Assembly: GCA_045600005.1 (NCBI GenBank)
Contig: JAZRXB010000267.1
Location: 1 to 7,174 of the forward strand
Direction of reading: 5' to 3'
From: Flemingiibacterium sp045600005
GTDB lineage: Bacteria > Bacillota > Clostridia > Oscillospirales > CAG-272
Length of the DNA: 7,174 nt
In this document: positions 1 through 5,601 of the stretch, piece by piece
Numbering within the stretch: the stretch's first letter is position 1
Layout of the letters: each line of letters opens with the position of its first letter
Program-made: the position numbers and the translations under genes
Notes under the pieces: model-generated
Seen by the model: the letters and a program-made list of their open reading frames with translations, nothing else
Databases searched by the model: none
What the model was told of the DNA's origin: nothing

Positions 1-605
1 CGCTGATCTGCCGCAGCTACGACATTCAGAAGGGACAGATCCTGATCGACGGCATGGATATCCGGAAGATCAAGATTTCCTCGCTTCGCCGCCATTTCGG
101 GCAGATGCTCCAGGACGTGTTCCTGTTTTCGGGAACGATCCGGTGGAATCTGCCCCTGCGTTCGGAGGGGACCGACGACGAGACCATCCGCGAAGCCTGC
201 CGGTACGTCAACGCGGACAAGTTCATCGACCGTCTGTCGGGCGGACTGGACGAGGAGGTCCGCGAGCGCGGCAACAACTTCTCGGCAGGTCAGAGACAGC
301 TCCTTTCCTTCGCGCGCACGATTTTGCACAAGCCGGAGGTCATGATCCTCGACGAGGCGACGGCGAACATCGACACCGAGACCGAGCAGCTGATTCAGGA
401 TTCGCTCGAAAAGATGATGAACATCGGCACGATGCTGATGGTCGCGCATCGTCTGTCGACCATCCGCCACGCGGACAACATAATCGTCCTGTCGCACGGC
501 GAGATCATCGAGCAGGGCTCGCACGAGGAGCTTCTCGCGCTGAAAGGAAAGTATTATTCGCTGTATCAGCTGCAATGCGACCGCGAACGGCTTGCAAAGT
601 CGTGA
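1..605 (+). CDS. ABC exporter subunit, C-terminal part of the nucleotide-binding domain (5' partial)
   Basis: The open frame enters from the left edge (first full codon at base 3) and stops at TGA 603-605, giving 200 residues. It is the ATPase end of an exporter half, which would use ATP to drive export across the inner membrane. Visible motifs in order are the Q-loop (MLQDVFLFSGTI, Gln codon 111-113), the ABC signature NFSAGQRQLLSFAR (about 276-317), Walker B VMILDEA (339-359), the D-loop ANID and the H-loop histidine in VAHRLSTI (codon 447-449). Walker A and the membrane domain lie upstream, outside the window. The signature reads FSAGQ instead of LSGGQ, a form I know from MdlB/YheH-like halves of heterodimeric exporters, so a partner half-transporter probably lies just upstream. 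The last residues fall inside a tandem repeat that continues past the stop. The substrate cannot be read from this end. The ABC ATPase call is very sure; the subfamily is moderate. Confidence 0.95.
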   Translation, partial: LICRSYDIQKGQILIDGMDIRKIKISSLRRHFGQMLQDVFLFSGTIRWNLPLRSEGTDDETIREACRYVNADKFIDRLSGGLDEEVRERGNNFSAGQRQLLSFARTILHKPEVMILDEATANIDTETEQLIQDSLEKMMNIGTMLMVAHRLSTIRHADNIIVLSHGEIIEQGSHEELLALKGKYYSLYQLQCDRERLAKS

Positions 606-679
606 GAGAGTGCGTTCGACCATAAACGGTCAGCAAAGTCGTGAGAGACTGTGCGTTCGACTGCGAACGGTCAGCAAAG
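582..679. repeat. Imperfect ~40-bp tandem repeat spanning the ABC gene stop codon
   Basis: The block GCAAAGTCGTGAGAGA occurs at 594-609 and again at 633-648. TGCGTTCGAC occurs at 611-620 and 652-661. ACGGTCAGCAAAG occurs at 626-638 and 667-679, with a related piece ACGGCTTGCAAAG at 587-599. The period is 39 to 41 bp over about 2.4 copies. The first copy holds the last codons and TGA of the ABC gene, so the duplication copied the gene's own 3' end into the untranslated region. The second copy also has a small hairpin, CGTTCG-ACTG-CGAACG (654-669), just before the terminator. Confidence 0.8.
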
Positions 680-684
680 CCGAC

Positions 685-722
685 AAAGAAAACCGACCCG
701 CTTCGGCGGGTCGGTTTTCTTT
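685..722. terminator. Bidirectional rho-independent terminator between convergent genes
   Basis: A perfect 17-bp inverted repeat (685-701 and 706-722) has a TTCG loop closed by C-G on the + strand, the very stable cUUCGg tetraloop. The stem has a GC-rich core and A-rich/T-rich outer ends (AAAGAAAA on the left, TTTTCTTT on the right). Either strand therefore gives a GC hairpin running into a U-rich stretch. It lies 79 bp past the ABC stop on the + strand and 10 bp past the stop of the zinc-ribbon gene on the - strand, so it can end transcription from both sides. Confidence 0.92.
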
Positions 723-732
723 CTCGCTGGAC

Positions 733-930
733 TTATTTTAACGTTTCAGGCTTTTCGACGCGGAGGTTTTCGACAGTGCCGCACACCGTACAGGTATCGC
801 AGAGCACCGCCGCATAGCGCGGATTCCATTTCTTTTCGTCGGTCAGAGGCGTGAAGCCGACCAGATGCGCTCCGGTCATCAGCCGTCCCGTGATCAGCTC
901 TCCGCCGCATTTGCTGCACTTGTTTTCCAT
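733..930 (-). CDS. Small zinc-ribbon protein, function unknown
   Basis: This encodes 65 residues beginning MENKCSKCGGEL. Two cysteine knuckles are visible: C5-x2-C8 near the N-terminus, and C44-x2-C47-x2-C50 in LCDTCTVCG near the C-terminus. The pattern fits a single zinc ribbon, with the third late cysteine as a spare or alternative ligand. There is no signal peptide or membrane segment, so it is probably cytoplasmic. I chose the ATG at 928-930 because GAGGAAG (936-942 on the - strand) sits 5 bases before it. A longer start at 991-993 (86 aa) overlaps the upstream stop as ATGA but has no convincing ribosome binding site and adds a low-complexity charged N-terminus. The gene lies 59 bp after the PAP2 gene and just before the shared terminator, so it is probably the last gene of the operon. 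Small CxxC proteins like this often bind nucleic acid or another protein, but nothing here shows which. Confidence 0.8.
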   Translation of the reverse strand: MENKCSKCGGELITGRLMTGAHLVGFTPLTDEKKWNPRYAAVLCDTCTVCGTVENLRVEKPETLK

Positions 931-989
931 CTTTTCTTCCTCTTTTCCTTGATTCCGTATCCGTGCGCCGGGTTTGGAGCGCGGAACGG

Positions 990-1724
990 TCATTTCTTTT
1001 TGATCAGCTCAGGCTCCGGCAGGAGCTTCCGCACGATCAGGACCGCCGCCGCGCCGGACAGAATGCCGACGAGCATTCCGCCGATCACGTCGGTCGGATA
1101 ATGGACCATCAGATAGACCCGCGAGAACGCGACGAGCAGCGCCGCCGCCGGAAGGAGCCAGCGGAGCTTCCGTCTTTGCACCATCGTGAGAAACAGCGCC
1201 GTCGTCCACGTGAACGCCGCGGTCGTGTGTCCGCTCGGAAAGCTGTTGTCGCTCTCAACATGCGCGCCTGCGCGGAGATACCACGACATGAAATCCGCGT
1301 TGTCGGCGAGCGTTACATAGGGACGCGGACGTCCGCAGAGGTTTTTCAGGATGAGATTTGTCAGAAAAAGTCCGATCAGGATCGAAAGCAGGACGCAGAG
1401 CGCCGTGCGGCGCGTCTTTTTCGGGAAACTGAGCGCGAACGCGCAAAGACCGATGCAGGCCGTCGGGATCAGCGAACCGAATTTTGTGTACAGTTCGACG
1501 ACCGGCGTCAGCACGTCGTTCTGACAGAACGAGACCGCGCGGAACACCGCGAGGTCGAAGGCGTGAAAGATCTCGTTCAGCCATCTGCCGACCGCATTGC
1601 CGGCGTAGGGCGTCAGAGCTTCCGCCGCCAGCGCGCCGACCGCGAAGCAGAATGAGAAAATCAGAAACAGAGGCAGCGTCCGGCGAAGCGGAACGCGCCG
1701 CGTTTTATCGGCAGAAAAACGCAT
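990..1724 (-). CDS. PAP2-family membrane phosphatase (lipid phosphate phosphatase)
   Basis: The product has 244 residues and all three PAP2 signature motifs: K127-x6-R134-P135 (KNLCGRPRP), PSGH at 163-166 (FPSGHTTAAF), and SR 201-202 followed by H208 and D212 (SRVYLMVHYPTD). H166 and H208 are the expected nucleophile and charge-relay histidines. Hydrophobic segments near residues 17-37, 84-100, 107-126, 168-181, 188-200 and 214-231 give about six membrane helices, with a positive N-terminus and a KKK tail. Relatives remove phosphate from undecaprenyl pyrophosphate or phosphatidylglycerophosphate at the membrane; the sequence does not decide the substrate. The start is supported by AGGAGG 5 bases upstream. 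The gene begins 9 bp after the GTPase stop, so it should be co-transcribed and perhaps translationally coupled with it. The family call is firm; the role is inferred. Confidence 0.93.
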   Translation of the reverse strand: MRFSADKTRRVPLRRTLPLFLIFSFCFAVGALAAEALTPYAGNAVGRWLNEIFHAFDLAVFRAVSFCQNDVLTPVVELYTKFGSLIPTACIGLCAFALSFPKKTRRTALCVLLSILIGLFLTNLILKNLCGRPRPYVTLADNADFMSWYLRAGAHVESDNSFPSGHTTAAFTWTTALFLTMVQRRKLRWLLPAAALLVAFSRVYLMVHYPTDVIGGMLVGILSGAAAVLIVRKLLPEPELIKKK

Positions 1725-1729
1725 GGGCT

Positions 1730-1735
1730 CCTCCT
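1730..1735 (-). promoter_or_regulatory. Shine-Dalgarno of the PAP2 gene overlapping the GTPase stop codon
   Basis: On the - strand the text reads TAGGAGGAGCCCATG. The TAG (1734-1736) ends the GTPase gene and shares its last two bases with a consensus AGGAGG that lies 5 bases before the PAP2 ATG. A ribosome ending the first gene would sit on this site, which suggests translational coupling. Confidence 0.85.
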
Positions 1736-4367
1736 AAGATTTCAGCGCCGACTCGTTCAGACCGTTCTGGATCGTCAGCTTCTGAATGAATTCCGTGATC
1801 TCGGCGCTGATGCGCAGGATCTCCTCCTCAAACTCCCGCGCCGACATCCGCGCGACGCCAGCCGCCAGCGCCGAAACCTGGATCAGCCGGTCGGACGTGA
1901 CGACGCGGACGCTGTAACTCGGTCCCAGCTCGTGCGCCTTGCGCTCGATGAAAGCGTCCGCCGTCTCGTCCTGCGACGTGTAGACGACGTGATAGCCGTC
2001 GCGGTCGTAGGAACGGCTCTGGCTGTTCGGCACGTGGTAGGCGTCGAACACGAGCGTGACCTCGGTCTTCGTGAAGGCGACGTAGTTGGCGAGAAGGTCC
2101 ATCAGCCGGTCGCGGGCGTGGGACAGGTCGTCCTTTGCCAGCTCGCGCAGAGATTCCCACTGGAAAATGACGTTGTAGCCGTCGATGATCAGCACACGGC
2201 GGACGGGTTTCGCAGTGCGTTCGCGTCCCTGTGCGACCACGCGGACCGGTTCCTTGTACTGCCGCCGCTTGATCGGACCGAATTCGCGGGTCATGATCGC
2301 TTCCAGCTCGTCGTCGCTGAGGTCGTAGCGTCCGGCGAGCTTTTTCGCGCTGGGAAGCAGCGGCGCGTCGTCGTCTGCGTCGGCCGAGCGGTCGCGCGCA
2401 GGGTAAGACGTGATGTGCATATATTCGCGCACCCGGTTCCACGGCACGACGAAGCCTGCGCCGTGTCCGCAGAAGATCGAATGGGGCGTGTTGGCAAGGT
2501 CGCCCTCCGGGTTGTAGCCGATCGCGGCGATCACCTCGTCGGCGTTATGGCAGGGCGCGTAGCCGTCGAACGCGACGGAAAGTCTGCCCTCGCCTCGCGT
2601 GTAGGTCTGCACCTCGCGCGCGTAGTCGCCGAGCGACGCGGCAGGGACCCGTCCGGTGACGACGGTCGTCAGACCGTCCGAATCGCCCAGTACGAATTCT
2701 GCCCCGCGAAGCGTCAGATCGTTCGCCGCGCGTCCGACCTGTGCGGAGGGAAGCGTGAGCGTGAAGCGCCAGATCGGTTCGAGCAGGACCGATTCGGCGG
2801 ACATCACGCCCTGACGCACCGCCCGCCACGCCGCTTCGCGGAAGTCGCCGCCGTCGGTGTGGACCTGATGCGCGCGTCCGGCGACCAGCGTGATCTTCAT
2901 GTCGGTCAGCGGCGAACAGGTCAGCACGCCGCAGTGGACCTTTGCCCAGAGGTGGGACAGAATGACGCTCTGCCAGTTCCGGGCGAGCATCGAATCGGGG
3001 CAGCGCGTGTCGAAGACCATCCCGCTTCCCGGCGGGAGAGGTTCGAGCAGAAGATGCACCTCGGCATAGTGCCGGAGCGGTTCAAAGTGACCGATCCCCT
3101 CGACCGGCTTTCTGATCGTCTCCTTGTAGAGGATGCGCCCCGCGTCGAACGACGCTTCCACGCCGAAACGCTCGCGGATGAGCCGGGTCAGCACCTCGGT
3201 CTGGACCTCGCCCATCAGCTGCGCGTGGATCTCGCGCGTTTCCTCGCGCCAGACGAGATGCAGCGCGGGGTCCTCCTCCTCCAGCTGCTTGAGCTTCGGA
3301 TAGAACAGCCGCACGTCGCAGCCGGGCGGAAGGTTGACGCGGTAGTTGAGGACGGGCTCGAGCACCGGGCGGGAAGCGTCCGGTTCATCACCCAGCCCTT
3401 CGCCCGCGAAGGTCCCGGTCAGTCCGACGACGCAGACGATCTCGCCCGCAGTGACGGTATCGGTCTGCGTGTATTTTTCGCCCGAATAGAGCCGGAGCTG
3501 CGCGGCTTTTTCGGTCAGCACCGCGCCGTCCGGCGTGCGGCAGCGAAGTCCGTCGCGGACGTTCAGTGCGCCGCCGGTGATTTTCATCCATGTGAGACGT
3601 GCGCCGTGACCCGACGTTGTGCTGTCGCGTGAAATCTTGTAGACCCGCGCACCGAAGGCTTCGGGGTAGGACGGCTGGAGCGTCCAGCGGGCGAGTCCGT
3701 CCAGAAACTCCTCAACGCCGCTCATGCGCAGCGCCGAGCCGAAAAAGCAGGGAAAGAGCTTCCGTCCGGCGACCAGCTCGGCGATCACGCCGTCGTCCGG
3801 GTCCTCGCCGTCGAAGAAGGCTTCCATCAGCTCGTCCGAGAGGGAAGCGAGCCGTTCGGCGCGGGCGGAGGAGTCCTCGCCGGTGAAGCAGGCGAAGCAG
3901 GCGGGGTCGAGCCGTTCGGCAAGCTGACCGGCGAGCGCGGCTTCGCCCGGATTTTCGAGGTCGATCTTGTTGATAAAAACGAAGGTCGGAACGTGATAGG
4001 TCCGCAGAAGCTGCCAGAGGGTCAGCGTGTGATTCTGCACGCCGTCGGTCGCGCTGACGACGAGAATGGCGTAGTCGAGGACCTGTAAGGTGCGCTCGGT
4101 CTCGGCGGAAAAGTCGACGTGTCCGGGCGTATCGAGCAGTACGACGTCGAGCCGGTCGGTCGAAAAGCGGGCGGACTTGGAAAAAATGGTGATGCCGCGC
4201 TCGCGTTCCAGCGGGTTGGTATCGAGGAAGGTGTCGCCGTGGTCGACCCGTCCGAGCTTCCGGATACGTCCGGAAAGATAGAGAAGGGCTTCGGAGAGCG
4301 TCGTTTTGCCCGCGTCAACGTGCGCGAGGATGCCGACGACGAGTTTCTTTTTCGGCTGTGCGTCCAC
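1734..4367 (-). CDS. EF-G/TetM-like translational GTPase fused to a C-terminal NYN (YacP/Rae1-like) domain
   Basis: The product has 877 residues. The GTP-binding motifs are complete: G1 AHVDAGKT (15-22), G2 RGIT (57-60), G3 DTPGH (79-83, catalytic His83), G4 NKID (133-136) and G5 GSAL (210-213). EF-G-like domains II to V follow to about residue 650 and match the ribosomal protection group TetM/TetO. A polar, basic linker (about 655-723) leads to an NYN/PIN-like domain (724-855) with RRVLIIDGYN, LVFDAYH, ETADAFIE and VVTSD. The acidic residues D729, D775, E801, D804 and D826 are those expected of the YacP family, whose member Rae1 cleaves mRNA in the ribosomal A site. TetM proteins are about 640 aa, so the extra ~230 residues are the linker and added domain. 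The start is a GTG at 4365-4367 with AAAGGAGG 7 bases upstream. An in-frame ATG 28 codons earlier would start upstream of the probable transcription start. In the decoding loop, TetM's YSPVSTPADFR is replaced by HQVHTDGGDFR (500-510), so classical tetracycline resistance is doubtful. It heads a likely three-gene operon. Confidence 0.95.
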   Translation of the reverse strand: MDAQPKKKLVVGILAHVDAGKTTLSEALLYLSGRIRKLGRVDHGDTFLDTNPLERERGITIFSKSARFSTDRLDVVLLDTPGHVDFSAETERTLQVLDYAILVVSATDGVQNHTLTLWQLLRTYHVPTFVFINKIDLENPGEAALAGQLAERLDPACFACFTGEDSSARAERLASLSDELMEAFFDGEDPDDGVIAELVAGRKLFPCFFGSALRMSGVEEFLDGLARWTLQPSYPEAFGARVYKISRDSTTSGHGARLTWMKITGGALNVRDGLRCRTPDGAVLTEKAAQLRLYSGEKYTQTDTVTAGEIVCVVGLTGTFAGEGLGDEPDASRPVLEPVLNYRVNLPPGCDVRLFYPKLKQLEEEDPALHLVWREETREIHAQLMGEVQTEVLTRLIRERFGVEASFDAGRILYKETIRKPVEGIGHFEPLRHYAEVHLLLEPLPPGSGMVFDTRCPDSMLARNWQSVILSHLWAKVHCGVLTCSPLTDMKITLVAGRAHQVHTDGGDFREAAWRAVRQGVMSAESVLLEPIWRFTLTLPSAQVGRAANDLTLRGAEFVLGDSDGLTTVVTGRVPAASLGDYAREVQTYTRGEGRLSVAFDGYAPCHNADEVIAAIGYNPEGDLANTPHSIFCGHGAGFVVPWNRVREYMHITSYPARDRSADADDDAPLLPSAKKLAGRYDLSDDELEAIMTREFGPIKRRQYKEPVRVVAQGRERTAKPVRRVLIIDGYNVIFQWESLRELAKDDLSHARDRLMDLLANYVAFTKTEVTLVFDAYHVPNSQSRSYDRDGYHVVYTSQDETADAFIERKAHELGPSYSVRVVTSDRLIQVSALAAGVARMSAREFEEEILRISAEITEFIQKLTIQNGLNESALKS

Positions 4368-4374
4368 AGACGTT

Positions 4375-4382
4375 CCTCCTTT
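4375..4382 (-). promoter_or_regulatory. Shine-Dalgarno fixing the GTG start of the GTPase gene
   Basis: On the - strand AAAGGAGG lies 7 bases before GTG at 4367. No other in-frame start nearby has a comparable site, and the residues after this GTG lead directly into the conserved LVVGILAHVDAGKT segment. The site decides the start in favour of GTG over the longer ATG frame. Confidence 0.88.
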
Positions 4383-4407
4383 CGGTCTGAAATGAGAATA
4401 TCGATTT

Positions 4408-4436
4408 ATTATACCAGAAAACCGTCTGTCTGTCAA
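4408..4436 (-). promoter_or_regulatory. Consensus sigma-70/sigma-A promoter with extended -10, driving the GTPase operon
   Basis: On the - strand TTGACA (4431-4436) is separated by exactly 17 bases from TATAAT (4408-4413), and TGG directly before the -10 makes it an extended -10 (TGGTATAAT). Both hexamers are perfect consensus. Transcription should begin near 4401, leaving an untranslated leader of about 34 bases, too short for a TetM-style leader-peptide attenuator or a riboswitch. The -35 and spacer contain three GACA/GACG tetranucleotides in tandem. Confidence 0.92.
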
Positions 4437-4443
4437 GCCGAAT

Positions 4444-4487
4444 CCGCTCAAAAGGTGCGAAACCGCTCAAAAGGTGCGGATCCGCAC
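4444..4487. repeat. Direct repeat plus palindrome just upstream of the GTPase promoter
   Basis: CCGCTCAAAAGGTGCG occurs twice without mismatch (4444-4459 and 4463-4478), a 19-bp period with AAA between the copies. The second copy runs into a perfect 14-bp palindrome, GTGCGGATCCGCAC (4474-4487). The first repeat ends 8 bp upstream of the -35 box, where an activator or repressor could bind. The rest of this intergenic stretch (about 4488-4629) shows no gene that I trust: only short palindromes such as GCACGTGC (4532-4539) and GTGCGCAC (4536-4543), and a weak 5-bp ATCCG/CGGAT hairpin before a T run on the - strand near 4583. Confidence 0.7.
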
Positions 4488-4629
4488 ATCGGCGCAAAAG
4501 CGCGGAAAGACGAAGCAGTCTGCGCGGTGATGCACGTGCGCACGAAGCGTCCTCCGTCCGCACGGCGAGGTACGGGAAAAACATCCGCACAGCGCGGAAC
4601 GGATAAATCCCCCGTCGGTCAAAGCGCAG

Positions 4630-4665
4630 AAAAACGCGGCGGCGCGGTTCACACCGCTCCGCCGC
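4630..4665 (-). terminator. Rho-independent terminator of the AraC gene, with the stop codon in its loop
   Basis: Arms 4636-4648 and 4653-4665 form a 13-bp GC-rich stem with one internal mismatch and a 4-base loop (GTGA on the - strand), followed on the - strand by GTTTTT (4630-4635). The TGA stop of the AraC gene (4649-4651) lies in the loop, so the upstream arm is coding sequence. On the + strand the stem is also followed by a run of T (4667-4672), but no + strand gene ends here. Confidence 0.85.
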
Positions 4666-5434
4666 ATTTTTTCCATTCGCCCGGCGTCACGCCGAACGTC
4701 CGGCGGAAGACCGCCGAAAAATAGCTCACGTTCGCATATCCCACCTGCGCCGCAGTCTGCGACACGCTGAACAGTCCGCATCGGAGCAGGTCTCCGGCGC
4801 GTTCCATCCGGCGCTTGGTCAGATAATCCGACGGCGGCATATCCATGCAGCGCACGAACAGCTTGCGGAAATAGCCGGCGCTGTACCCGCATTCTGCCGC
4901 CAGCTCGGTCTCGCAGAGCGACGGGTCGGACAGACGCTCGCTCATCAGGTCGAGCGCGGGCTTGATCCGCTCGTAATCCGCGCCGTTCGGCGAAGCGCGC
5001 AGCATCCCGTTTTCGATCGAGCCGAACAGCTCGTAGAGCATTCCCGTCACCGTGCAGCGGTCGCCCGGAAGCCCGCGCTTCGACAGCGCCAGCATCCGGC
5101 GGAACAGCTCTCCCGTCTGCTCCGGCTCGGCGGGCGTGAACAGCCGGAAATGCGCTTCGGGCGTCGTGTCGGGCGTGCAGTCGAAATGCACCGCGATGCT
5201 CGGTCCGGGCGAGATGATCTCGACGGTGTAGCGATAATCCGGCGGGATATACAGGAGCGAATTTTCGTTAAGAAGCGCAACGTCGTCCCCTGCCGTATGA
5301 CAGCTCGCGCCGATCATTTTGAAGCAGATCACGTGCGAACGGACGACCGTATTTTCTGTCAGATGCTCCAGATTGACCTCGCAGACGTTCAGAATGCGGG
5401 TCACGCAGATGTTCTGTCTGCCGAAAAAGCCCAT
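4649..5434 (-). CDS. AraC-family transcriptional regulator
   Basis: The product has 261 residues. The N-terminal part (about 25-100) looks like a cupin sensor domain: it has the typical late segment LLYIPPDYRYTVEI followed by SIAVHFDC. The C-terminal part (about 155-256) is a complete AraC/XylS double helix-turn-helix. The first helix pair is around ELAAECGYSAGYFRKLFVR (177-195) and the second around TAAQVGYANVSYFSAVFRR (227-245), ending in the usual FGVTPGEW. The start is the ATG at 5432-5434, with GGAGG (5444-5448) 9 bases upstream. A GTG three codons earlier (5441-5443) abuts that site with no spacing and is unlikely. The gene is divergent from the glycyl radical enzyme gene, the normal arrangement for a regulator that senses a substrate and switches on its catabolism. 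The ligand cannot be read from sequence. Confidence 0.94.
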   Translation of the reverse strand: MGFFGRQNICVTRILNVCEVNLEHLTENTVVRSHVICFKMIGASCHTAGDDVALLNENSLLYIPPDYRYTVEIISPGPSIAVHFDCTPDTTPEAHFRLFTPAEPEQTGELFRRMLALSKRGLPGDRCTVTGMLYELFGSIENGMLRASPNGADYERIKPALDLMSERLSDPSLCETELAAECGYSAGYFRKLFVRCMDMPPSDYLTKRRMERAGDLLRCGLFSVSQTAAQVGYANVSYFSAVFRRTFGVTPGEWKKCGGAV

Positions 5435-5458
5435 GCCGCTCACCTCCCGGTTTTCTTT

Positions 5459-5487
5459 ATTGTATCATATCCCGCGCCGGATTGCAA
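5459..5487 (-). promoter_or_regulatory. Promoter of the AraC-family gene
   Basis: On the - strand TTGCAA (5482-5487) and TACAAT (5459-5464) are 17 bases apart, with TGA directly before the -10 (extended -10, TGATACAAT). The expected leader is under 20 bases and carries the GGAGG site. Confidence 0.75.
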
Positions 5488-5528
5488 CAGAAGGAGCGAA
5501 AATTGATAAAACTGATGCGATTCCTTGC

Positions 5529-5557
5529 TTGTCAGACGGGCGGAACGGTGCTATAAT
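5529..5557 (+). promoter_or_regulatory. Promoter of the glycyl radical enzyme gene
   Basis: TTGTCA (5529-5534) is followed after exactly 17 bases by a perfect TATAAT (5552-5557), with TGC just before it (extended -10). Transcription should start near 5564, so the leader is only about 19 bases and holds the Shine-Dalgarno AAAGGAAG (5567-5574). The stretch between this -35 and the opposing AraC-gene -35 (5488-5528) is the likely place for the regulator to bind; it holds TTGAT and CTGAT motifs but no clear long repeat. Confidence 0.8.
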
Positions 5558-5601
5558 GAAATTCAGAAAGGAAGCGAATTTCATGTCTTTACTTCTGAAT
5601 T
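5556..5601. repeat. Two interleaved perfect 9-bp inverted repeats over the start of the glycyl radical enzyme gene
   Basis: ATGAAATTC (5556-5564) pairs with GAATTTCAT (5576-5584) across 11 bases. AATTCAGAA (5560-5568) pairs with TTCTGAATT (5593-5601) across 24 bases. The left arms overlap, so only one pairing can form at a time. Between them they cover the end of the -10 box, the Shine-Dalgarno and the ATG. They may be a DNA operator (the first pair has arms 20 bp apart, two helical turns) or an RNA fold that hides the ribosome binding site. A chance occurrence is possible in this AT-rich spot. Confidence 0.5.

Noticed and set aside
605..680. TTCGA-containing hairpins resembling a tRNA T-arm
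   Set aside because: No acceptor stem, D-arm or anticodon arm could be assembled, and the element is part of the tandem repeat.
931..993. A longer start for the zinc-ribbon protein, coupled by an ATGA overlap to the PAP2 stop
   Set aside because: The only upstream signal is a weak A-rich stretch, and the added residues are charged and featureless. The internal ATG at 930 has a purine-rich GAGGAAG site and starts right before the first cysteine pair. Coupling cannot be fully excluded.
963..1655. A 230-codon open frame on the + strand opposite the PAP2 gene
   Set aside because: It is highly charged and low in complexity, and no family is recognisable. The opposing - strand gene has all three PAP2 motifs and a strong ribosome binding site.
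1932..3632. A 566-codon open frame on the + strand opposite the GTPase gene
   Set aside because: It is a shadow of GC-rich codons in the antisense frame. The product is Arg/Val/Asp-rich with no recognisable domain, while the - strand gene carries unmistakable GTPase and NYN motifs.
4368..4451. A 28-residue N-terminal extension of the GTPase from an upstream ATG
   Set aside because: It would begin upstream of the -10/-35 boxes and of the predicted transcription start. The GTG at 4367 has a consensus Shine-Dalgarno at good spacing.
4315..4590. A possible leader peptide for the GTPase gene, as seen for tetM-type genes
   Set aside because: The predicted transcript starts near 4401, leaving about 34 bases before the GTG. 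There is no room for a leader peptide with attenuator hairpins, and this frame overlaps the promoter and the coding start.
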